33,397 nt of DNA from Entrophospora sp. SA101. Taxonomy: Eukaryota > Glomeromycota > Glomeromycetes > Entrophosporales > Entrophosporaceae. The DNA lies in contig CAUDNR010000111.1 of NCBI GenBank assembly GCA_958430865.1, positions 1-33,397 of the forward strand, given 5' to 3'. Below are positions 11,291 through 23,379 of this stretch, one piece after another (position 1 is the first letter of the stretch; each line of letters opens with the position of its first letter). The position numbers and the translations under genes are program-made. Under the pieces are notes generated by a model that saw only the letters and a list, made by a program, of their open reading frames with translations, was not told the DNA's origin and did not search any database.

Positions 11291-12507
11291 CATTGAGATC
11301 AACAAGTTTTTGATCCTGTTAATAAAATAAATATGTTACACAAATAAAATCATGGAGTATGTCACAATTAAAAAACTGTTTTTAGTATTAGTAATAATAT
11401 TAGTAGTAATTAGACAATCGGATAAATAATTATAAATTGTAAATTTACATAATACATATTTTTTAATTTGATTTTATTGATGGTATTCATTGTAATATTA
11501 TAATATTATTGAAAAAAAATCATAAAATTAATATATTTATCATTAGATATGCAACAAAACAACATGATAAATGAATGTTTAGACAATTTAAAAAAATACG
11601 TAGTATCTTTCTATTGATCATGATCGTCCAGGAAGTGACGGCAAAATCCAAGAACTTGGTAATAGTTGCCGAGCATCACATAAATTGGAATCGAAGCGTG
11701 GCGCACAGGTCATGCATGCTCATTTAAAAGCTTGGTTCACTCTATGTTGGAATATATTCAAAATTTTATAAAAATTTTTTGTATACCTAATATATATTTT
11801 GTTTAAAATTTTTTGTAACTTTAAATATCGAGATTAATAAAATACATTTTTAAAATGTGAATCTCGTACCAAATTTTGATAGAGTTTTGCACAAGACATT
11901 TATTTATATTATCAAGTACTCTAAATAATTGATTGAAAGAAAGTTTACCTGTGTATTTGATAATTATGGAGGGGATAGAATTCATATTTTTATTAATCGA
12001 AATCATATTAATATATTCGACAGGCAATATCCCAAAATTCGATCAGTATAGGTATGGTTACACACTGCGCTATAGATTTGTACTACAAATTTACAGTAAT
12101 CATTAGAATTTGATTGGCTAACAAATGAAAATAACAAGAGATCTCTGATCCAAATATTAGTATTGGTATTAATATTAAAAAACAAAGTTGGGACAAGCGC
12201 TTTTTTATTAATTATCTAGCAATGTAATAAACAAATAGATTCGCAGAATCTATGAAGGTGCTAAAATTTTAATGTCATGCTTTATTAAACTATAATAGTT
12301 CTATTTACGGAACTTATTTTATATTTGTAAACAATCCATAATACTCGCGGAATCACTGGCTATCGTACCGTTCAAACAAAACTTTAGGTCTTATTGGGAG
12401 AGGCATTGAAAAAGATTAGTAACTGCAACAATGATATATAGTACAGAAATTGTTCAAGGATAACAATGACTAACAAAACATCAACCAAGATGCATATTAT
12501 TAATTAA
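11291..12507. other. Gene-free stretch with one GC-richer island
   Basis: Mostly AT-rich. The island at about 11600-11745 is less AT-rich and open in two frames: one reads DRPGSDGKIQELGNSCRASH, the other MIVQEVTAKSKNLVIVAEHH. It could be an exon or a gene relic. I recognise neither reading. Confidence 0.3.
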
Positions 12508-12807
12508 TTACAAGATAGTATTAATACTACTGAAGAAGAAATAACATCATTTATTTTTATTGAATATATTGAAGAAAAAACACTACACCTATTAATTTAT
12601 TTTAATAACAGAATAAGTAGTGGTACCTTCTCCTATATAAAAGAAGAAGAACATAGAAAATATACAAACAGCTTGATCAAAGCCATTTATATATCAAACC
12701 CGTTTAGGAAGAAGAAGTTTACTGAGTTACTTATGCAATGGAATGGCGTGAGTGATAAACCATTAATATTAAAATATCCTCAACGAAATGAAATAAAGGA
12801 ACTTTAG
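12508..12807 (+). pseudogene. Unidentified open frame without a start codon (about 99 codons)
   Basis: Open from just after a stop at 12505 to TAG at 12805-12807. No in-frame ATG occurs before the late LLMQWNG. The translation is protein-like, with mixed charged and hydrophobic residues (for example ISSGTFSYIKEEEHRKYT and FRKKKFTELLMQW). It could be an internal exon or the relic of a larger gene. The following 200 bp contain stops in all frames. Nothing in it identifies a family. Confidence 0.3.
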
Positions 12808-13826
12808 CGAGTGAAACACAATCAAATGCGGTTGATTTAATAAACTGGATAAATAAACCGGGTCAATCTTGCTATCTTTTGAATCATGCAGTAGATTTAT
12901 ATTAGTTAGTATTAAAGAATTTATGCAATTTCATAATTGTAGCGACAGAATTGAAAAAAAAAAGTAGGATTGGGCTTAGAATTGTGCTAATCAAGGCCTT
13001 CTACTTGGAGAAAATATGGCAGAATTACACTACCACTAATCATCAAGTCGCAGTTATTTCACTACTACTAAAAACATCAAATGATAACCTCAAATAATTG
13101 ATGATCGACGGTGATAACAGCATCATACGCGACATACTCACTTCTAGAGTAGTTTAAAAGGATATCACAGTAAAAACAACCAATAAGATAACATTTCACA
13201 TAAAAAGAAGGAATTTTATGGCCATCAGCCAATGTCAATTTGGTCATAGTCATGTTTGTTTTGATCATGTGATACAACTACTTGTGTTACGTTTGTGCCG
13301 TTGAAATGCAAGATTTACTTGTATACTAATAAAAAAAATATTGAATGCCTTCTTTCTATCTATATATCTATCTATTAAATTGAACAATTCCATTTATTGG
13401 ACTAAAGTGGTTTGAGCAATAAACATTTATTATTATTGCTTCTAAATGAACCAATCGAACAAAGAGTTGCGTCATCCTGAAAAATCCTGAAAGTTTGATT
13501 AGATGTAATTTCATTAATATGTAAGTTGGAACAATAAAAAATATATCAATCAATCTTTGAAATCAATTTGGTTGAGAAGGGAACTTTTCGCGAGGTTACA
13601 CCACGGTAACAGCTACGGATTTCCATTTGGAAGCACTAATAATTCCCACATTCTTTATAGGAAAATTTTTTTGGAAGGACTATAGTTTTATGTTGACAAT
13701 GATTGTATTAAGTCTCTATCTATATATAATGATGATTTTTTGGAAAAATTATTGGTTTTTTATAACAGATGAAATCATTAATCAATCTTTAAATTGTCAA
13801 ATCTTTCTTTAAATTTCCAAAATTTC

Positions 13827-13902
13827 CAATCAATCAATCAATCAATCAACAATAATCGACAATCAATCAATCAATCTATCAATCTATCTATCTATCTATC
13901 AA
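13827..13902. repeat. CAAT / CTAT tetranucleotide tracts
   Basis: Six CAAT-type units at 13827-13850, then CAAT and CTAT units from 13861 to 13902. The neighbouring 13350-13376 has a shorter CTAT tract. Confidence 0.85.
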
Positions 13903-14003
13903 GTATTAATTTTACGCATCCTTCTCTTTGTGTCGTTATTCACAAAAAAAAATATTCCAAGAGGGTTTATTTATATATAGAGAGTTGAATTTTTAGATAG
14001 TTA

Positions 14004-14051
<48 letters not shown>
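14004..14051. repeat. (ATT)n microsatellite
   Basis: About 16 uninterrupted ATT/TTA units, the longest trinucleotide tract in the window. Confidence 0.9.
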
Positions 14052-15051
14052 GATTTATTTATATTGTTTATTGTGTATTTTTTTTTTACGCTCATTGTTT
14101 GTTTGTCTCATGATAATGATAATACAACTTTCCACAAAAAATGATTCATACGTCATTCATTATTATTATTAATCAATATTGGGATAGTTGTTCAAAAAAT
14201 TATCCAATTAATCCATTTGGAGAAAGGCCTTTACTATATGTTTATTTATTTGCCCATATTTATTTATAAAACTTACGCACTTTATTGTTATTGTTTTTTT
14301 GAAATTATTCATTGTAAACAAAGCAAAAGTTTTAATCAAATGACCCAAATTAGTATATTATCTTTCTTCTTGAATTTATTTATTTTTAAAAAAGAATTTG
14401 ATTTTTTGATTTTTATCAAACCTTAATCTGTTTAAAGTTGGTTTGTTTATATTTATCTAATTTATATTTAACAACAAAAAGATACTTATCATAAAAAATT
14501 TTCCTGTTTAATAAATCCATTTTTCGTATTTTGTTTGGTGAATTTGAATTAATTGATCATTTAATCTCCTAAATGATAAACAAAAAATTTAGTATAAATA
14601 TGCATTAATTAATTCTTAACATGCTTGCTGAAACAATTTAATATATTTTTAATTATAAAATTTTTTTATTATATTTACGTGAATGAATACTTTATTGCTT
14701 ATTAACATTTTAAAAAATTTAAAAAATTTGAAAAAAATATAAACAATCGCATTTTTCACTTTTTGGATTTGAGCTAATGAAGTTTTACGTTCTTACCAGA
14801 ATTATTAATTATAGATATTTGTTTGTGATTTTGAGTATTAATAATTATAATTATAGTTGTGGTACCACTAGTAGTAGTCGTAGTAGTAGTAGTCTTGGTA
14901 ATATTAGTAGTAGCAATTTAGTTATTTGATTGGAATTTTTTTTAAAGAAAAAAAAAGAAGGATTTATTTGTTCTAAAGGATTTCTCTATTTTGGTAACAC
15001 ACATAAATTAAAAAATCTAACTCTAACCATAAAAAGTAACTGAAAGGCCTA

Positions 15052-15333
15052 ATGAATATGAGGGGTGGCAAAGATCAAATGTCCTTAGCTAATCATCCAA
15101 ATACAAACTATATTGACATCACAGATAGTAGTAGTGACGGCGATGGTGATAACAATAGTGATGGTAATAGTTATAATAGTGATATAAATAATAATAATAA
15201 TATCAATAATATTGTTATTATTAGCGAAAATAATTATAATAACTTGAGCAACCCATTCGTCAGCAGTATTAACAACAACAACAACAATAATAATAATGTC
15301 ATCACCACCACAAATAATTATGGAGGGACGTAC

Positions 15334-15368
<35 letters not shown>

Positions 15369-16827
15369 TCATCAAAGTCAAGAGCACCAGCAACGAAAGG
15401 CAGAAGGAAGTCAAAAACAACAAGATGAAGATGGTAATAATAGATGTCCAGATTGTGGAAAAGAATTTGCCTCGCTAAATAGCTGGTGTAGAGCTTGCTC
15501 TATTAATCAATTAAGACAACAATTTATAAATTGGACAAGTGGAAATAAGTTAATTGATGAGTTGATCCAAGAGACACAATTGACGGCGACGTCAAGCTGT
15601 AATTATTTGGAATGGATTCCTTTTGAAAATATCGAATTAAGACAATTTAAGAGTGAGGGTGGCTACAGCGCGATCTATTCTGCAGTTTGGTTAGAAGGTC
15701 CAAAATGGATCTATGATGAGGCATCTGAAGATTACACCAGAACTGGTCCAACTAAAGTTGCTTTAAAAAGATTCAATAATCTCAATTCCATTACAGTTGA
15801 ATTCATCAACCAGGTAATTTATTTATTTATTTTTTTATTTTTTTATTTATGTTTGACATATATACACCCTGTATTTATACATCCTATAAATTCCTACTTC
15901 TATTCTGTCTTTCTCGCAAATTATTAATTATAGGTAAAAAAATATTTAAATTGTTTGCAATGTGGCTCATTGGCGGATTGTTTTGGCATAACAAAAGACT
16001 CGACGTCGTGTTATATGTTTGTAATGAAGTATTACGAGAATGGTAACTTGTACCAATACCTGAATTATGTCAAGGGTGTGATCAGTTGGAGAGATATGAT
16101 CGACATGTTGTGGGATATTTCATGTGGACTGGAGAAAATCCATTCCCAAGATTTGTTTCATGGTAATCTTCATGGTGGTAATTTGTTAATCGAAGAGGAA
16201 AATGTTTCAACCGATGCAAAACTTGCTGATGTGGGATTTTATGGGCCTGTCAGTAATGATTTATCATTCAAAAGAAAAGACAACAAGATTTATGGCGTTT
16301 TACCATTTGTTGCTCCCGAAATATTGATGTTATCGTCCAACACTTCTACTAAATTTCCATCTTCTGACGACTACGATTATAACGATCAAGACTATTGCTA
16401 TTTCAGACGAAAGTCCGACATTTATAGTTTTGGAATAACAATGTGGACCTTGGCATCAGGTGTAAAGCCATGGTGTGATAGAGCACATGATGAACAATTG
16501 GCAATTGATATTTGCAAAGGTTTACGACCAGAAGGAATACGAGACATGCCAAAATATTATAAAGATTTGATGGAGAGATGTTGGCATTCATCACCAGACC
16601 AAAGACCTACGGCTAGAGAGTTGACGAAAATATTTTCCGATTGGATTTATGATATGTGTGACAATCCAAACGAAACGGATATTTCTATAGATTTTTCTAA
16701 AGCGGAAGATGAAAGGTGGAAGTTGATTAGCAGACAACACAATAAATCTTATACTCCTCCCAAACAACATCCTCAGGCTTTTTACACCAGCCGAGAGTTT
16801 TATTTTCCTAATCTTACCAATCAATAA
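15052..16827 (+). CDS. Kinase-fold protein with degenerate catalytic loop (pseudokinase), 551 aa
   Basis: Two exons, 15052-15813 and 15934-16827, joined in frame across a 120-nt intron. Residues 1-130 are low complexity, with Asn, Ser and Asp runs and 11 Gln at 95-105. A CxxC...CxxC knuckle follows (C132, C135, C146, C149), then NWTSGNKLIDELIQ and YLEWIPF, typical of arbuscular-mycorrhizal-fungal kinases. The kinase domain runs from about residue 185: the Gly-rich loop reads EGGYSAIYSAVW (third Gly to Ser), lysine is K239 in VALKRF, and the helix-C position usually Glu appears to be Q254. The catalytic loop is HGNLHGGN (330-337) rather than HRDxxxxN, metal-binding D353 is kept in ADVG, and APE is at 381-383. 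The tail ends HPQAFYTSRE. Loss of the catalytic Asp predicts weak or no phosphotransfer, so a scaffold or signalling role is likely. The ATG at 15052 is the first in the frame; one at 15058 is an alternative. Confidence 0.88.
15814..15933 (+). other. Intron of the kinase-like gene
   Basis: GTAATT donor directly after the codon for Q254 and TTATAG acceptor, phase 0, 120 nt. Reading through instead of splicing ends in a hydrophobic tail and stop, whereas splicing restores the kinase domain. Confidence 0.85.
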
Positions 16828-16978
16828 ATTAGCAGAGGCAACAAAACATTGGATGAGTTGATTAATAATAGCACACCAAAATATCGATATATAGTAATTT
16901 ATGATTATCTTCAATGGATTCCTCACGATGAAAAGGTAGTTATTATTCGAGACAATATTAATGTTAGACGTTGTTTTT
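16828..16978 (+). pseudogene. Remnant of a second kinase N-terminal exon
   Basis: Directly after the stop of the kinase-like gene, and in the same frame, the sequence reads SRGNKTLDELINNS then IYDYLQWIPHDEK. This matches the linker WTSGNKLIDELIQ...YLEWIPFEN found inside the gene itself. It is therefore a piece of a tandem paralogue that lacks the zinc knuckle and the kinase domain. The frame closes with TAG at about 16978. No kinase sequence follows. The in-frame position also leaves open a partial duplication of the gene's own exon. Confidence 0.65.
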
Positions 16979-17704
16979 AGATGTTAGACATGGTGGGCGG
17001 CAGTGGAAAATCTTTCATTCATACTCTATAATAGTAATTTTATATTTTTATTGGCAGGATTTTTTCCAATTATGCAATAAGGTTTTAAATTAATTTAAGA
17101 ATTAATTAATTAATTAATTTAATTAAGCTATGGGTAATTTTTTTATTATATTATATTATTATACTGTTATATTATTATTATATTGTTATATTATTATACT
17201 GTATTGTTATACTATTTACTTTATTATCTAAAAAGATGTACAACAAATTTCATTTTCATTTTCATTCATTAAACCATTCAACCATTCATTCATTCATTCA
17301 TTTCGTCTTTCTTTCTTTTCCTCTTTCAAAAAACAATAAAATAAAATAAAATAAAATAAAATCATTTTTTAATAGAAAGTTGATTTTTTCCTAAAAAAAA
17401 GTTTATATGTATGTATACAATAAAATAGTAATGATAGTGGATAATGATATATAATTTATACATATATAGTTATATAATATTACATAATGTAAAAAGCTTA
17501 TGTAACTTCCTGTGTCATTTTATTCAAAAAAACTCCTACACAAAAAAAAAATTTTTTTGTCAAATTAATAATAAAATACAAAAAAGAAAACAAATAATTT
17601 TTTTTTAAAAAATCTCTAATCTTCACCCACTCCTCCTAATTCTCTATCTCTCTCTTTATATATATATATATATACACACACACATACACATTATACATAT
17701 ATAA
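16979..17704. other. Intergenic, simple-repeat-rich
   Basis: Contains TTAA/ATTA tracts (17098-17125), a TTATA/ACTGTTATA patch (about 17145-17215), ATTC units (17286-17300), an AAAAT-type pentanucleotide tract (about 17334-17363) and TA/CA dinucleotides (about 17656-17690). It contains the shared 3' ends of two convergent genes. No open frame was found. Confidence 0.5.
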
Positions 17705-19463
17705 CTAACCATCAAATTCGTCTTCATAATCCTCTTGTTTTTTAATTCCGGTATATATAAAACTAGACTTTCCATATTTTTGAATTTGATTACGACGTTT
17801 GTTCCAAAAAAGAAACGACATGACCAAATATATAAACACCAAACTTCCCGCATAAACGTAATAAGCGTCAAGAAGGAACGGATTGACATCATATAAATCT
17901 AGACCAAGTGAGATTTGCACTAGTGCCAATAAAACCAAACATCTACCAAACCACCAATGAAGTTTTGTCCACCATGGAATGGATTTACGATTTGGATCGT
18001 ACATGTGATGGTGTATACCGCCAATCAATAGTTGAACAAATAAACAAATCAAGATCACCATTCCAATAACCTATCAATGGGATGAATGTGAAATTATTAA
18101 GGAATTAATAAGGAATCAATTAGGGAATCAATTTAGGAACTAAATAGTAAAGACCATTAATCTTTTAATATATAAAATTACATTTAATCATCATTCTCCT
18201 CCTTCTTCTCCTCCTCCTTTTAAAATTATCTTTACTTACGTGATGACTATTTCTTGTAGTGAAACTTGCACCCGAAGGGAATGCCATAATGAAACCGATA
18301 ACTGTTAATGGCAAAGCTAACAAGGCTTGAATTCCCCAATGCAGACTGAACCAACGTTTAGGTAAAACGTTTCTTCCAAATCTTGCGAAAAATACACCTA
18401 AAGGTGCCGCTACTGCCCACGCTGCAAACATCAACGAACCTTTTAAAATAATTATAAATAACAATAATCATTATCATTATTATTCTATTATCACTGTGAT
18501 TATATATAAGTTATATATTATTATATGTTCATTTTTATATATATCCATTTTTACACCAATTTATATCCACCCTCGAATAATTACCGTGTATGATGAGAAA
18601 CAGAACACGTTTGCTTATAGGAGGAGATGATGATAATGCCATATTTCCATGTGAAGAATGTTCAGTAATTTCCATGGTGAAAGGATCATCGGGTGGTCGG
18701 TTGCTAGTATGTACAGCCCAAATGAAATTTGAAGCGATCGTTGAATCTTGTACCGACACTAGACGTTTGAAAATCACTACTAATTTGCTGCTACCATCGC
18801 TACTATTGTTAGTTTGGATTCCACTGGTTGGATCCAATTCAAGATCTGCTTGTCGATCTGTTACTGTAGGCACCGCGTAGGTTTTTGCAACACGTTGTGA
18901 TAATGCAACTTTTCCGTCTGTACGAAGCCATGCTAACTGTGCGTGTGCATGTATTTATGAATGGGGGTGGGTGGGCGAACGGCGGATGGAATGAGTGAGT
19001 GAGTGAGTGGATTATTTTGTTGTGAATTTATATGATATTAAAAACTATATAATTAATTAATTAATTAATTACCACCAAATAACTATCAAGCATACTATCA
19101 CCAATTCCTATTCCCATCCATCTACAAATATATTATGTGTAATGTTTGCAAATTATAATTATGATTTTACTAGAAAGAAAGAAAGAAGGATAGATTGATT
19201 GATTTGACGGACCCAATAGTCGATGGAGCTTCCAATCTAAATGTTGCATAAGTTTGTGCCGAAGTATTAGGTACATCTACTGATATACAATATTGCGAAT
19301 TATTATCACAATATTGATTTTGTGTAAATGCTCCTAAAATAATAAATATATAAATATACAATTAATAATTGATAAAAAATTCCCAAAATATAAAGATTGT
19401 TGTTGTACCTTGAATTAAAATACATGATAATAATAATGTAAAAATGATATTTTGTTTTATCAT
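17705..19463 (-). CDS. Secreted-entry DOMON / cytochrome b561 membrane protein, 380 aa
   Basis: Six exons on the minus strand: 19409-19463, 19213-19333, 19073-19121, 18585-18936, 18240-18439 and 17705-18070. All splice sites are GT-AG and the phases close to 381 codons including TAG. Residues 1-19 form a signal peptide (MIKQNIIFTLLLSCILIQG). A DOMON domain follows, about residues 25-165, with a C27/C34 pair and GWMGIGIGDSM, whose Met69 is in the position of the axial heme ligand in cellobiose-dehydrogenase-type DOMONs. From residue 185 there are five hydrophobic segments with candidate heme histidines: H192 (IHGSLMF), H226 (SLHWG), H279/H280 (GGIHHH) and H297 (KLHWWFGR). The family moves electrons across membranes, often from ascorbate or for ferric reduction. 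The cytosolic tail is acidic (QEDYEDEFDG). The substrate is not deducible. Confidence 0.88.
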
Positions 19464-20519
19464 GATGATTTCAATGGTTTCAATTTTAATGGTTTCATTA
19501 AATATTTACAGTGTATATTTAGGTATATTTATAAACAAATATAAAATCGAAAAGAATAATCTTTTCCGAATGATTTTTTTTTAGGAAAATCAATCAAGAT
19601 AAATTTCAAAAATAATAAAAAAATATGAGGCTGTGAATGGTGAAAAATCGAAGCCAAATTTTTTTTTAAGAAAAGATTATTTATCATCATTTATAAATAA
19701 TTTTTCTCACAGTGTGTACACAATAATAATAAATATGGGGGCTTATAGTTCAAGAATTCCTTTATTTGTTTCAAGGATAAGGTTACACGATATTAAATAA
19801 AAAATAGCAATAATAAATAGAGATTGAGTCATCGTTACTTGAATCATCGGTTTTTTTATTACTGCTATTGTTGTATAAAATTGCTACATTAATATATGTT
19901 GATGACTCTCCCTATCAAAGCATTATCTTTTTCTGGTAAGGTGTAACAAACACCATAAGGAGAGAAGACCAATCAAAATTGAAAGAAAGTAGTAGGTTTG
20001 ATTAATAAATGTTATTTTATTGGACACCTGGTCCCGAATCAATCTTTTTAATGCCGCATCAACGTCACAAGGATATTAATATGGTATAGAAACCGTACCC
20101 ACTTTACTTAATACTAAAATTACATCATGATTTTCCTCTATAAAAAGGCCTATATAATATACATACATTAATATTATTCTGAATCACACAATGTAGTTTA
20201 CCTATCTACCTACATACGAAGGCATGCTGCAACAAAACCAGACAAAGCGAACACTTGTACAATACATTACAGTTGGTGTACGCAATGATGATTACCTTTA
20301 CTACATTAACTTTAAATAATTTTGAAGATAAGAAATATAACATGAATGTTAATGATGATGATGATTGGGTTTCTTTTACTCAAATGGACATTTCTCAAGT
20401 CCTAATAATACGACGGAAAATATTTTTTGGAATCGACAGATGATGTGAATGGATGAATCATGTTGTTTTGTACACATTCTGCATAACAAATTTACAACTA
20501 CTATGATGATATATATCTG
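19464..20519. other. Intergenic; upstream region of the DOMON-b561 gene
   Basis: No supported gene. There is a small hairpin GGTGT-AACAA-ACACC (about 19939-19953). The short open frame at 20255-20443 may be an unrecognisable part of the WD40 remnant that follows. Confidence 0.4.
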
Positions 20520-20735
20520 ACAACAGAAAGTTCACAAATCCTAATCATTGTTGGCGGTAAATATTTTTTCACTTATGGTGTTGATTCTATTATCAAAACT
20601 TTTGATGTCGTGACAAATAAAGTTGTTGTGAAATTACATGGTCATAAGAGTCTGGCTAGAGGATTATGGTATGACAATTATTGATAACTTGTAGATTTGA
20701 TAAAACTGTTAAAAGTATGGGGACATGATTAATCT
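20520..20735 (+). pseudogene. WD40-repeat gene remnant
   Basis: Conceptual translation gives a blade-like series: QILIIVGGKYFFTYGVDSII, then KTFDVVTNKVVVKLHGHKS, then FDKTVK and, after a frame change, VWGHD. The GH dipeptide and the D-K-T-V-K-VW pattern are WD40 hallmarks. Stops and at least one frameshift interrupt it. I find no F-box upstream, so it is a fragment, perhaps of the same F-box/WD40 family as the one at 3.2-4.05 kb. Confidence 0.62.
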
Positions 20736-23296
20736 TTTTTAGAAAAAAATAACAACAACAATAATAATAAAGATATCATTAATTAATTCTTACTTGCAAA
20801 TTATTATAATAGAGAGACTATGAAATATTACTTATTATTTGATATATATAGATTTCAAATGTCTGTTATTTGTTTTATATGTAGCACAGACTTTTTATGT
20901 TGCTATCTAAGACTGCTTAAATAACATTATTATTAATAATATGATCGTTGTTATTATTGCTGTTGTTATTAATATTGTTGATTTCTTCATTAATATCACT
21001 GCAATTATTATTATTATCATTACCATTAACAGAACTATTACCAACATCAAAATAATAATTAATATCCATGTTATTATGAATTACAGTGATGATAGGATTT
21101 AGATAATTTTAATTGGGGCATTATTTGTAAGGTAAAAGAATCAAAATCTATATATGTGTATAAGAGAAAAGAAAAGATGAAAATCTATGACTTTTTAAAA
21201 AATGCCTTGTGATGATGACATTGAACTTTTGTTTTTGAATAAAAAGAAATATATATATATATATACACGACATGTAAAAAAAAAGATAAATGAAATATAT
21301 TGTGATCTTGTTTCGGCAAGAGACTCTAACATTAACGAAAAGTCTTTATGATACTCTTTTTTTCTCTCCAGCTTAAACTAATCGGTCCATCCAAATATAG
21401 TATCCTTCACTGGCAAATCGCGAACCTGGCTGATCCAATACATATATTAATACGTGCAAATTGAATCCGGTAATCAGGACTCCATATTAATATACTTCCA
21501 ACCAGAACAGTGTCTAAAATCTGAACCCGAAATTGTGTGCGGTACTAGCACATTATTATCATATTAAAGTGCGTTGACCACACATTATTAGCAAGCTAAT
21601 GTGCGGGTAATTTTACATATAATTTACATAAATAATCAAATAATATACTTTTCGGTATGATTGTGTACCTGTTGTAAAAATATGTTTCTTTTTTGCATTT
21701 TTACATTAGCCGCAAAACATTGTCACCCTTTTCATTAATATCTTCATTTTTTTCAAGCCAAGGGCAAACTCTTAACCAATTTGGATCAAAATCTTCACGT
21801 ATCTTTTTTATTTATTTCTTGTCTGGTTATTTCATTTATTTTTTCACCCTTGTGTATTTGCTACCTGTTTGGATCCTTTATTACTTTTTTCTTTATTTTC
21901 ACAAATAACAAATTTATCCATTATCGTATACTTTTCAAGAGCTTTGATGTGAATGGAGTGAATAAAAAGATGTTTTGTATTGAAAAAGAAAAAAATTGTG
22001 AGAAAAAAAAGTATTTTTTATTTTATTATTTGAGCCACAAAAATTTATGATTTTCATAAAAAAATTAGGTTATTTCCCAAATATACAGTGCGGATCATCT
22101 ATACTCAAAAGTTAAAATTTTTGAAATATTATGTGATCCACACATTGGATTTTTAAAAACTCGCCACCATTCAATTCGGCTTTAAAAAGGGAGTCTATTA
22201 ATCTAAAAAAAAAATTTGTCTCGAATTTTCTTTTTCATAGATTTTTTAAATTTGAAAGTTATGCTCAGAACATTACCGCTGATTTATTTTAAAAAACAAT
22301 AACATTCCTTCAAACAATACAAACATAATGGTCTAAAAACCAATAAAAATTAAATTTCTAGTCATAAATTTCTAATTTTAGTAAAATCGTACTTAGAACA
22401 AATCAACAGATTATTACAGATTATTAACAGATTATGAAAGAGCAAGTTTAATAGTAATTCAATTATTATAAACTGATTTATTTTTAGAAAATGTAACATA
22501 GATATAACAAGAAGTATATGATGAATTGATCAGCAGACCATTCTGGAATCGAATCCCAATATGGAAATATCCCTGACTGTAATGCCAAAAGTCTATTTTT
22601 ACATTTTAAATGATTTATTAAAGATTTCTTTTACAGTACCATTTTTTACAATTCTTTTTACAATTCACACCAAAGGTCCATTTTTTAAAATTATTCTTCG
22701 CAATATTAATATCGGGATATTTTAATATCTGTTTTTGTCATTTTCATTTACCTTCCTTCATTCTTATTGGTCAATTTAGTGATTGGCAAAACAAAAACAA
22801 TCGCCAACTTTTAAATATTAATATGGACAATGACTAGATATTATCTCGTAGACTGTTTTCATATTAGGAAGTAATAATACACTTAAAGAAAATTTTATAT
22901 GTAGCGAAAATTTTCAAAGAAAATTAGTTTTGACAATAATATCTTGTGTTACATCTATTTTGAACCAGTTCCATAATTTCGAATATGTTAATTAATATTA
23001 ATGTGAATATTCGAATATCATTTCGATTTCTGATTCCATGGAACCAGAACCAGAACCGCCACATCCCTAGATAATATGCGATATTTGCTAAAATTATTCG
23101 CAAAAAATCTAATAATATTTATTATTATATATATATATATATTAAAATAAACTACAGAATTTTTGCGTAAGAATATGTAAGATTACGTTATAATAAGTTT
23201 ACGAAAAATTAATTGTCATAATTAAAACCCGTAGTAATAGAACAAAAGAATCCTTTGTTTCTCTAATACTGCCAAAAAAAAAAAAAGAATTAATTC
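20736..23296. other. Long gene-free stretch with transposon-end-like sequences
   Basis: No gene is supported; the overlapping hydrophobic frames at 21693-22050 look like AT-rich chance. Points of note are a hairpin CACATTATTAGC-AA-GCTAATGTGCGG (about 21580-21606), a transposon-end-like TACAGTGCGGATCATC at about 22085, a long AT dinucleotide tract (about 23123-23141), and ACCAGAACCAGAACCGCC ending in CACATCCCTAG (about 23043-23070), which resembles a hAT end. Confidence 0.4.
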
Positions 23297-23304
23297 TATA
23301 AATA
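23297..23304 (+). promoter_or_regulatory. TATA-like element
   Basis: TATAAATA lies 76 bp upstream of the ATG of the defensin-like gene. A second TATAAATA at about 23336-23343 is too close to the ATG to be the usual one. Position-based inference. Confidence 0.45.
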
Positions 23305-23379
23305 CCTTCTTAGTTCCATACAATTTGAAAAGAATTATAAATACTTTTTTAATTTGAAAAGAAAAAACAAAAAAACGAA

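Larger units (their letters stand above)
12808..15051. other. Gene-free, microsatellite-rich stretch
   Basis: Holds simple repeats (listed separately) and a TAG/TAGTAG-rich patch at about 14865-14920. No gene could be supported. Its final part is the upstream region of the kinase-like gene at 15052. Confidence 0.4.

Noticed and set aside
13077..13277. Minus-strand open frame of 66 codons with protein-like composition
   Set aside because: No family recognised, no supporting splice sites, and it lies in a repeat-rich gene-free stretch; chance is as likely.
15085..15423. Minus-strand frame of long I/L/V runs
   Set aside because: Shadow of the Asn/Gln/Ser-coding repeats of the kinase-like gene on the other strand.
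18590..18880. Plus-strand frame of 96 codons
   Set aside because: Shadow of exon 4 of the DOMON-b561 gene, whose minus-strand reading has clear domain content and splice sites.
21693..22050. Hydrophobic frames rich in Phe, Tyr, Leu
   Set aside because: Typical of chance translation of T-rich DNA; two overlapping frames look equally good.
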